DNA of 64,000 bases from Agapetus fuscipes (lineage: Eukaryota > Arthropoda > Insecta > Trichoptera > Glossosomatidae): NCBI GenBank assembly GCA_951799405.1, contig OX637363.1, forward strand, positions 6,138,001 through 6,202,000, written 5' to 3'. Both the position numbers and the translations under genes were made by a program. Positions 53,801-61,853 of the stretch are shown here, piece after piece. The notes below the pieces were generated by a model. The model saw nothing but the letters and a program-made list of their open reading frames with translations. It was not told the DNA's origin and did not search any database. Position 1 is the stretch's first letter. Each line of letters starts with the position of its first letter.

Positions 53801-53845
53801 TAATTCTAACTTAAACCTAATTATTTATTCTTGGTTTAAAGTCTA

Positions 53846-54668
53846 CGTTCTATAATGTAAGTTGCAAAGATATATAAACATTTAAAATTTCCTGTGTAAT
53901 ATGTTCTTGCTATTCCTATGTACAATGTACATGTATTCTCTTTCCTTTCGATTCAATCTGTTTAATAATAAAATAATAATAATATTAGGATGATTTATTT
54001 GGTGAGCGCTGTTTTTGTGAGTATCACACCTCAAGAGCCCTCTGCGAGCTTGGTCGTCGCTGTAGAAAGCGCCAATTCTCAAGCAAGACCCAGTTGCTGT
54101 AAGGTTGGATGGACCTTTCAGTGACCGGTCATTGGTAAAGGTTTATGATTTTTTCAACCCAGCGAAGAACAAATTTGAAAATATAAATGGCATATTATTT
54201 GTGCTCCGCCGGGATTCGAACCCATAACTTTCCCATTCAGAGTCCGCAGTGTTACCACTGAGCTACGGACCGGTAAATTTAATTAGATATATTGTTTTTT
54301 TTCTTATATATTTCTGTTTTGTGTATTTCTGGATTTTTGTATTTTCTGCATTTTTGTATTTGTCTTGCATGTACTTTTCTATTGCTGTATCTTTTTATGG
54401 CTGGTCATATATTGCACTCTCCACATGACTAAGCTGGAATAAACATGAATTATTATTATTATATTAAATGCATGCCTACAAACAGACACTTGTAAAATCG
54501 CGCTTGCAAATGCTACACGTGTACTTACAAATTAAAATCCAAACCTCAAATGAAAATAAACCCTGTTACTTTTTCCGGTATTTCCTGAAACAGGGGTGAC
54601 ATTGGCAAAGTGAACCATCTTTTACAGTATGGATGGTCAGCCTCATACCAACCTATAAGTCAAGGAAT
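53846..54668 (-). repeat. F250 copy split by a ~580 bp insertion
   Basis: The tail CTATAATGTAAGTTGCAAAG at 53850 and the body CATGCCTACAAACAGACACT to ACCAACCTATAAGTCAAGGA at 54470-54668 are separated by sequence that includes a SINE A2. Confidence 0.7.
53972..54277 (-). mobile_element. SINE A with tail type A2
   Basis: Minus copy from ACCGGTCCGTAGCTCAGTGG head and GGGTTCGAATCCCGGCGG to AAATAAATCATCCTAATATT. Confidence 0.85.
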
Positions 54669-54810
54669 CGAAGAAACATTTGAAATTTAAGTTTTTAGGC
54701 TGTAAATTCACATGTGGCATGTGTAAGCGTGGACTTGCACGCGTCTGCTTCATTTATGATGAATGCTAATGGAATATATCTTTGCAACTTAAATTAATAT
54801 AACTTATATA
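54669..54810 (+). repeat. F250 3' half
   Basis: AGGCTGTAAATTCACATGTG, CGTGGACTTGCACGCGTCTG and CTTTGCAACTTAAATTAATA. It lies head to head with the preceding minus copy. Confidence 0.65.
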
Positions 54811-55189
54811 AGATCTGAAAAAAATCACTGCAGTTGACAAAATAAATAGGATGCGAAAATAACTTTCTCGAAGATAAGGCGTGGGTGCCCACACGAGTAA
54901 TATGATAAAATTCATTAATATTCCATAGGTACGTAGTTTACTTTACGTTTTATTTTATTTCTCCGTACAGAGAATCAAAAAAACTTCGAGGAAAATATTT
55001 CGTTTTTTTTTCACGCGAAACTGAGTGAATGAAATAAAAAAACAAAAGATCGCAGCCGTGAGGGGAAAACCCGAGTAAATTTGTATCAACTATGACTAAT
55101 AAATGTAGCTGTTACGCAGTGTTATTTACACTGTGACTGGTTGGTGCTAGTGATATTTGATTTGAATGGACTCGGCATAAATTCCGTAG

Positions 55190-55320
55190 ATAAAAAATTG
55201 TGACGTTGTTTGCTAGAGAGAGGGCAAATATTTTTTTGTTTTTTTGGTTGCTAAGGACCTTAGTCACAAAGGCCTGTGATGTAAACATTTTTGGTCCATG
55301 TGACGCCACAGGTCTAGTTG
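55190..55320. repeat. Family D repeat
   Basis: GGTTGCTAAGGACCTTAGTC and GGCCTGTGATGTAAACA. Confidence 0.5.
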
Positions 55321-55392
55321 ATCCATGGTAATCAATACCAAAATAATAAATATAGTACCTATGTAACCTTTTTTCCCAGCAACCCGTCCAAG

Positions 55393-55640
55393 TCTATAAT
55401 CTATAATTTAAGTTGCAAAGGTATATTGGCATTAAAGGCTCATATTTAACACATGTAAGTTCGCGCTTACACATTATGCGTGTGTGCATACAAAATAAAC
55501 CATACCTCACATGATGGTATACGTTGCAACTCTTGCCGCCTTTTCCTGAAACGGTCCGGCATTGGCAAAAGTGAACCAAGTTTTTACAGCATGGGGATGG
55601 GAAGGTCAGCCTCATACCAATCTATTAGTCAAGGAAACTA
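55393..55640 (-). repeat. F250 dispersed repeat
   Basis: TCTATAATCTATAATTTAAG to CATACCAATCTATTAGTCAA. Confidence 0.8.
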
Positions 55641-55689
55641 AAATAAAGTAAAAATAACCTTAAATTAAAGTAAAAAGAAATGCCCGGCT

Positions 55690-55935
55690 TTTTCAAGTCG
55701 ACTCCATACGAGGCTGACCACCCGTGCTGTAAAAATCAGTGCACTTTTGCTAATGCCACCCCGGTTCAGGGAACGGCGGCAGGAGTTGCAAGGTTTATGT
55801 CCATGTGAGGTTTTCTTTATTTGTATGCACACATGCAGAATGTGTAGGCGCGAACCTACATGTGCCTGTCTGTAGGCATGCATTTCATATGAGCCTTAAA
55901 TGCTTACATATCCTTGCAGCTTAGATTATAGATCT
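55690..55935 (+). repeat. F250 dispersed repeat
   Basis: GAGGCTGACCACCCGTGCTG to CCTTGCAGCTTAGATTATAG. With the preceding copy it forms an inverted pair. Confidence 0.8.
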
Positions 55936-56064
55936 GGCCAGAATGTGGTGTATCTGAAAAAGCCCTTACTGACCTCTTTGATCAATTCCTTCTTAGTCTT
56001 GGGGGCATCATGATAACTTCATGATCCAGTTTAACGTTATAATGTTTTTAAATCAATGATTGGT

Positions 56065-56247
56065 GCATTCCTTGACTTTAAGGCTGGAATGACACTGACC
56101 ACCCATAGTGTGAAAATAGTTCACTTTATTAATGTCACCCCTGTTTCAGGGAAGGTCGGTAAAAGTTGCAGCCGTTGTGTTTATTTGAGGTTCGAGTTTT
56201 TATTTGTAAGTCCACATGCCACATTTCTAAATGTAAACTTACATGTG
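56065..56247 (+). repeat. F250 repeat, 3' truncated by SINE B
   Basis: ATTCCTTGACTTTAAGGCTG to AATGTAAACTTACATGTGTA, directly followed by a SINE B head. Confidence 0.75.
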
Positions 56248-56580
56248 TAACCGGTCTATAGCTCAGTTGGTAGAGTGCTTGCATTCCATGCCGTGAGCTC
56301 GGGTTCGAATCCCACCAAGCGCGAGGGTGTCAGAAATGATTTCCCGTTTCGGTGTTTATTTTAAACCCCAAAATAATAATACCGGCAAGGTTTACTCAGC
56401 CTTCACAAGAAATGAGTACTAGCTCTCTCGGGAGCTGGGAAAACACCACTTCAACTGAAGTGGTTGGCGTAAGGCCGGCCCCCTTACCTGTAAAAATAAA
56501 TAGGTTCAACTCGCCACATGCGACTCCTTCGGGGATAACGCGGCAAGAAGTTACACTATATGTGTAGCTTAATTTCGTTT
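56248..56580 (+). mobile_element. SINE B, full length
   Basis: ACCGGTCTATAGCTCAGTTG, GGGTTCGAATCCCACCAAGC, the GATTTCCCGTTTCGGTGTTT block, CACTTCAACTGAAGTGG dyad, GGGGATAACGCGGCAAGAAG and TGTGTAGCTTAATTTCG. Confidence 0.9.
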
Positions 56581-56864
56581 CGTTTCGTTTCCATTCCTCG
56601 TAATGATACCAGTTCACGCAGAAGCTCATCGCAGACATGGACGAAACGTTCTGGAGTTCCAGCTCCGATAGACCGTGCCGTGGCAACAGATCCTGGATAT
56701 AGCAACTCGCCCCCTTAGTGCCTGTTCGTCTTACGTCCATCAGAGGTAATTTCACATGAGCAATGTTTATATGTGTAGGTACTGGACCAATGCGTCTTAT
56801 GAAAACTGGAGATTGATCTTCAAAATATTTAAAATAACTCTCACATTATCGTGTTTTACGTTTT

Positions 56865-56992
56865 TTCCTTAGCACAGATATCCAGAGTCATAATAAAAGG
56901 AAAGCTTGTATGAAGAAGGTTTTGACTCTGGATGAAATGAGAGAAGTATGTAAGGACAGAAAGAAATGGCGTTGATCTGTAATGTTGGCGGC
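56865..56992 (+). mobile_element. LINE 3' fragment
   Basis: CAGAGTCATAATAAAAGG and CTTGTATGAAGAAGG to GAAGTATGTAAGGACAGAAA, same family as 57930-58180. Confidence 0.75.
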
Positions 56993-57056
56993 CAGGGCTA
57001 GGGTTTTTCTAAATAAATAAAAAATCTATTTTGTATAAGTTTTTAATCTAAATACC

Positions 57057-57298
57057 AGTGGCGAAGGGTGCCATACAAGCCGATTCCCATCGGTTTCCCG
57101 TTTAAAATGAGGCAAAAATGATAATAAAGTAGACTGCATGGTTTCAATGGGGGAAAAATACGTATTGTTTCTTTGGTTTTAAATGTATTTTTTTACTTTG
57201 TGCCTATATTTTTTTATTTTTAACTACTTTGTTACATGTTACATCATTTTAAAAGGGAAGCCGATGGGAATCGGCTTGTATGGCACCTTTCGCCACTG
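57057..57298. mobile_element. hAT-type MITE, 242 bp, exact 8-bp TSD
   Basis: CAGTGGCGAAGGGTGCCATA with CAAGCCGATTCCCATCGG is inverted at the right, ending AGGCACC-type TTTCGCCACTG. CTAAATAC flanks it at 57049-57056 and 57299-57306. The inverted repeats are about 50 bp and nearly identical, so the insertion is young. Confidence 0.93.
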
Positions 57299-57344
57299 CT
57301 AAATACATCATATTATTGGCTTATTTTTAAAATGTAATTTGTTG

Positions 57345-57500
57345 TGTATGTTCCTAGACTTATTTAAGTTGGTATGCGGCTGACCACTCATGCTGTAGAA
57401 AATGGTTCACTTTGCCAATATCAACCCTGTTCCAGGGAAGGACGAAAAGAGTTGCAGGGTGTATGCCCATTTGAGATTTGGGTTTTAATAATGTGATGAT
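57345..57500 (+). repeat. F250 5' half
   Basis: AGTTGGTATGCGGCTGACCA to CATTTGAGATTTGGGTTTTA. Confidence 0.75.
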
Positions 57501-57621
57501 TCTTAAGACAATTTAATTGATAGGTCATCTTTGAATTAAATGGCACGTAAGCCAAACAATCACTGGGGGGACGAACTCCAATATCAACCGCCAGATATGT
57601 AAACCTAAAACATCAATTTAA

Positions 57622-57695
57622 TAATATTAGGATGGTTTATTTGGTGAGTGCTGTTGTTGTGTGAATCACACTTCAAGAGCCCTCTAAAAATTCAT
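57622..57695 (-). mobile_element. SINE A2 tail fragment
   Basis: AGAGGGCTCTTGAAGTGTGA and GCACTCACCAAATAAACCAT on the minus strand. It may equally be the LINE C tail itself. Confidence 0.65.
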
Positions 57696-57929
57696 TTGTT
57701 ATCCTTTATTGGCCACTTTTGCCGCGATGGAGTGCTCGCCCCCGGTTGCTGGTACTTGAGATGGTTTGACCCACTGACAACAGTTCACCCAGCCATCAAC
57801 CGGTTTTTTTAAATATCCTAACGCCTGACAACCTTCAGACACGTATTGGGCGCCGAAAAAACAAAATGCCTCTATATGTTAGTAGTTACCTTCCAAATCT
57901 ACAAGTTATTTTAGGAAATTTTCAAATAT

Positions 57930-58182
57930 CATAATCGAAATAATGAGGAAAGACTGACGAAGAAAGTATACGTTGCCAGAATAGATGGATGTCGTGGTAG
58001 AGGAAGACCGAGAAAGGTATGGATGGACCAAATATCCGAAATTGCGAATGAATGGAATATTCAGAGTCATAATAAATGGAGAGCTTGTATGAAGAAGGAA
58101 ATGAAAGGAAATGACTCTGAAGGAAATGAAAGAAGTATGTAAGGACAGAAAAAAAACGGCGATTGATTTGTAATATTGGCGA
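57930..58182 (+). mobile_element. LINE C-terminal fragment
   Basis: ERLTKKVYVARIDGCRGRGR, PRKVWMDQISEIANEWNIQS and HNKWRACMKKEM, with a short duplication (GAAATGAAAGGAAATGACTC), then MKEVCKDRKK. It ends with TTGATTTGTAATATTGGCG. Confidence 0.85.
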
Positions 58183-58282
58183 CCAAGCTCGTACACCTCT
58201 GCGGCACTACAACAAGTGTCATAGACCCCTAGAGTCTCTAGAATCTAGGGAGTCCCCGCACAGGATTTCTTAAAACAAAAAA
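58180..58282 (+). mobile_element. SINE A1 tail fragment
   Basis: GACCAAGCTCGTACACCTCT to GGGAGTCCCCGCACAGGATT. The CGACCAAGCTCG lead shows it is from the SINE rather than the LINE. Confidence 0.75.
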
Positions 58283-58285
58283 TAT

Positions 58286-58632
58286 CACCCTTGTTTCAGG
58301 GAAGGACGGCAAGAGTTGCAGGGTGTATGCCCATTTGAGATTTGGGTTTTAATGTTGTAGATTCACATGCGGCATGTGCAAGCGTGAACTTGTATGTGTC
58401 TGCTTGTGAGAATGCATAATATAATGTTGAAGCTGAGGACGGAAACCAGCGAGGAGCGCTTCAGGAAGGAGCTGAAGACCACCATCTTCACAAGAAGAGA
58501 GTGAGCGGTGGGCGCCCTTGGGGTGGCTGGAGCCACTAAACGGCGCCCAAAAGAAGAAAGAAAAAGAAGTCATCCAAATATATATAATGTGAATCCCCAA
58601 TGTTGCATATCTTTGCGACTTAGATTGGATAA
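58286..58632 (+). repeat. F250 copy interrupted by a LINE fragment
   Basis: F250 parts at 58286-58415 and 58575-58632 flank 58425-58565, which reads LKLRTETSEERFRKELKTTI with FTRR then stop and GGAGCCACTAAACGGCGCCC. That insert is a CR1-like RT C-terminus and 3' UTR. Confidence 0.7.
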
Positions 58633-58639
58633 TCCGGCT

Positions 58640-59170
58640 TTCAAATTTTCGAGTGTGGCAGTCATCTCTGGTCTGGTATGTCAAAGAATTTGAGATACCA
58701 TCTTGATTCTGTGCAAAGGAGGGCAGTGAGGTTGATCAATTATCCTTGTCTCACATCCGATCTGCAGCTGCTCCGGCACAGAAGAATAGTTGGAATGCTC
58801 AGTCTTTTTTATCGATATTACCTACCATGGAGCTTGTTCTAATGAGCTCCATTCACTTATCCCTCTCCCTCCCATTTCAGAAAGGGAAACTCGTAGTGCG
58901 ACTCTCATTTATCCCTGTGCAGTTGATCTCAAAACTATGAGAACTTGGCGTTTTCATGACTCATTCCTTTGCCAAACTTCCCGTTTATGGAATGATCTAC
59001 CAGTATCTGTGTTCCCTTCCCAATTTAATTAAACTAACATCAATCGCCACTTCCTTGCAGCGCCTCACGACAGAAGCAACAATTCAAGCAACACCTCTGC
59101 GGCACCCTTCCGCGTGACATAGATCCCAAAGACTTTAAAGCATTGGGCACACATGATTCATTAAAAATAT
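58640..59170 (+). mobile_element. LINE 'J' 3' end, best copy
   Basis: DSVQRRAVRLIN-like CAAAGGAGGGCAGTGAGGTT leads into RRIVGMLSLFYRYYLPW in a shifted frame, then 58790-59032 ELHSLIPLPPISERETRSAT, LIYPCAVDLKTMRTWRFHDS and FLCQTSRLWNDLPVSVFPSQ. The 3' UTR has AACACCTCTGCGGCACCC, the same start as SINE tail A1. Confidence 0.85.
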
Positions 59171-59174
59171 ATAG

Positions 59175-59378
59175 ATAGCACAGTTGGTAAAAGTCAGACG
59201 ACTAGGGTTCGATCCCCACGAATGGGTTATAAATGATTTCCCGTTTCGAAGCTTATTCCAAGTGTTAGCGTAATGCTGCCTATCCCACCTGTAAAAGTAT
59301 GGCCACACACCAAACGCGACCTATTCGGAGACAATGCGAAAAGATATTGAATAGTTTGTGCAGCTTCTTCCTTTTCGA
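59175..59378 (+). mobile_element. SINE B relic
   Basis: AGCACAGTTGGTAAAAG, GGTTCGATCCCCACGAATGG, ATGATTTCCCGTTTCGAAG and CACCTGTAAAAGTATG, heavily diverged. Confidence 0.6.
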
Positions 59379-59462
59379 AGATTGGTTATTTCAACTTTCT
59401 TAACTGCAACTCTGAACAGTGATGTCTTGCTTCTTCTAAGCTCAGATTCTCCTGTCACCAGA

Positions 59463-59704
59463 ACCCTGAGTACGAGTTTTGCAGAACTTGAGTAGAGTAA
59501 AGTTTATAGAAAGTATTAAAGAGTGAGTTTTCCCAAAATCTGCCGTTTTTGTTTGTTTGAACTTGATTTTCTTCATCACTGTAACTCTTTTGCTAAGACC
59601 ATGATAAAGTGTAAGAAACAAAATGGCAGATTTTGGGGGAAATCACTCTTTAATAATTGCCGTAAACTTTACATTACTTAAGTTTTGCAACTCGTACTAA
59701 GGGT
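59463..59704. mobile_element. MITE with ~75 bp inverted arms
   Basis: CCCTGAGTACGAGTTTTGCA, TAGAGTAAAGTTTATAG and GAGTTTTCCCAAAATCTGCC at the left are inverted as GGCAGATTTTGGGGGAAATC, CGTAAACTTTACATTAC and GCAACTCGTACTAAGGG at the right. Confidence 0.8.
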
Positions 59705-59734
59705 ACTGGTCTATATCTTCCTGGTACAGTTCCA

Positions 59735-60005
59735 ACAAACTAGGACATGACCTTGCACTGGCTTCGCATTTCGGAGAGAATAGACTACAAGCTTTGCTTG
59801 ATATGGTCTTTAATACTCTTCATGGGCTGGCTCCTGACTATCTGGTAGAACTCACGAGGAAAACTTACTTAAATGAAAGGGGAGCTACACTGAGGTCAGC
59901 TTTAGTTCTTAGGGGAGGACTTATATGGCAGTACTTCGAGCCGCCGTATATCAACCTGGCTGCAGCATATTGAAAGGACTGGAGTCGTTTGATTTTGATC
60001 TAAAG
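59735..60005 (+). mobile_element. CR1/L2-like LINE RT relic
   Basis: LHWLRISERIDYKLCLIW shifts frame into NTLHGLAPDYLVELTRKTYL, the standard 'LHWLPI..RIDYKL..L.YK.LHGLAPDYL..L' block near the RT C-terminus. It is frameshifted and truncated. Confidence 0.75.
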
Positions 60006-60700
60006 GACGAAATTATAAACAAAGTAAACAGGTACAAAAGTTGTTGACTTTTATTGTTTTAAAATAAGTTTTTAATTTTTTTCAAAAGAAAGTCCCCAAT
60101 CCGGCCTGTTTCGAGTCGTGAAAAACGATTAGGTATCGAACTGGGTATCAAAATTGTTTGTTGGGGCCAAACGGTGTTATTCACATACAGAAAATCCACG
60201 GCTCATCCGCTGCCTACAGTGAATTCTCCGTTTAGAAAACCAATGATCCGCGGATTAAATGTTTTTGTGAATAACACTTAAAGAGATTTACAGAGAAAGA
60301 AAAAATGGTACTCGGAAAAAAATAAAATAAAAAGAGTAAGTTATGTGTTGTGTTATTATAATTATGTTATGTTAATGTAGGCGACTCGTGGAGAATTTAA
60401 TAATTTGTTATGTTGGACAAAAGAATTGTAAAAAAACAATTGTCTGCCTATTTCGCGGTATGGTGAAAAATATCGCAAATGTCGAGAGAAATCTTTGCCG
60501 GCATATTTTAACTTTTGTTTGCGAATTATGCTGGTACGTTAATATTAGATGCAGAGGCGACTCGAAGCAAATACTTCTCTTCACTTAAAAATATGATTCA
60601 TATAAAAAGTCAAAATAAACAAAAATGTTTTAGTGGTAGTAAATATTTACGATTATTTAGACCCTTGCCCCTGGTATACAACATCACGTTACCGTGAAGA
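60006..60700. other. No gene seen
   Basis: AT-rich. A short inverted pair AAACCAATGATCCGCGGATT and ATCCACGGCTCATCC may be part of a MITE (60165-60285). Confidence 0.4.
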
Positions 60701-60708
60701 ATACACGT

Positions 60709-61095
60709 TCATGTTAAATGGTACGAAAGTTGAAATTGTGGATGAATAAAATAGATACTTGGAAAGTAAGTTTGAAGATGACAAGGGAACTTGAGAATAG
60801 GGTGTGTCATAGGAAAACAAGTGGTCGGTGCAAAAGGAAGAATAGCAAAGAACAAGCGGTTGACGATGGATCTGAGAATGGCGGTACACAATGGCATATT
60901 GTTATCGATTTTGATGTATGGAAGTGAAGCATGGGCAGTGAATGATAGCGAAATGAGTAAAATATGTATGGTGGAAATGAAGAATTTGAGAAGCATGACA
61001 GGAAAAACCCTGAAGGATAAAGCTAGGAATCAATGGCTAAAGAAAGAATGTAAGTTGAAAGAGCATGTGAAACACCTATGAAATGTCAACTAAGT
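60709..61095 (+). mobile_element. LINE RT C-terminal fragment
   Basis: Two overlapping frames give MVRKLKLWMNKIDTW, then RIAKNKRLTMDLRMAVHNGI, LLSILMYGSEAWAVNDSEMS and VEMKNLRSMTGKTLKDKARN. 'L.YGSE.W' and 'VEM..LR...G.T..D..RN' are hallmarks of the LINE family whose later part is at 45153-45599. Confidence 0.82.
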
Positions 61096-61760
61096 ATGAT
61101 TTACAAATTAAGTAGGTACTATCGGTTTGTGTAATATCCGAATTCTTAACTTCAGAAAACATATCAAACGACCGTAAGTACCTTTATTAAGTTTAAATTA
61201 ATTAATAAGCGTTTTATGACTTGTCTTGCCCTTCATTTGCGCTCCAACTTATTTTAAGTTATTTAACAATAATAAACTAGTAATGCGCCTTTTTGTGATT
61301 TACACCACTACAAAGGCGCAAGTGGGCTCTAGAGGGAAAACAGGAATGCTTTGAGCTTTCTTCTTGCTTTCTTCCTGGACTCTCAGCCTCTCTGGGAGAG
61401 CATTCCATGCCGCTGGCCCGGCAACACGGAAAGGAAAGAATTTGTGACCATAGCACACGAGTTTTGTGCATCAGTGCTACTAGTATATAAGTATAAAGCA
61501 TTACGGGGAACTCATCTCGAAAGTAAATCGAATAAAAAGGAAACTAAAAAAGTCGTCTAGATATTCATTTTCGATTCACGCAATCGAGGTGAGATTTGCG
61601 CAATGGCTTATACTCAGCGCACAGTCGTCGTATGATTGAAAAAGGATTTATTTTGCCTTCCAAAAAATGCTACAACTTGAAGGCTTACAGAAAGCCTCAT
61701 AAACAAATGACTTTTTTATTTTTGGGTACGCCGCCACTGATGCTTTTAAATCACGCGGAT
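61096..61760. other. Upstream flank of the secreted-protein gene
   Basis: It contains the tail-like AACGACCGTAAGTACC (61167), an old repeat at 61340-61450 (CTCTGGGAGAGCATTCCATG) and TTTGGGTACGCCGCCACTGA at 61720. Regulatory sites are not identifiable by eye. Confidence 0.4.
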
Positions 61761-61790
61761 GGTCCGTTATATAGGCATTTAGGGAGAGTG

Positions 61791-61826
61791 TATAAATGCC
61801 GGGTCTCCTACACCGGCTCCTCAGTG
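61791..61826 (+). promoter_or_regulatory. TATA box and arthropod initiator
   Basis: TATAAA at 61791-61796 is followed by TCAGTG at 61821-61826. The spacing (TATA start to initiator A, 32 bp) is right for an arthropod core promoter. It predicts a 5' untranslated leader of about 31 nt before the ATG at 61854. Confidence 0.8.
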
Positions 61827-61853
61827 CATTGCCGAGATCCTGCGTGACCAGTC

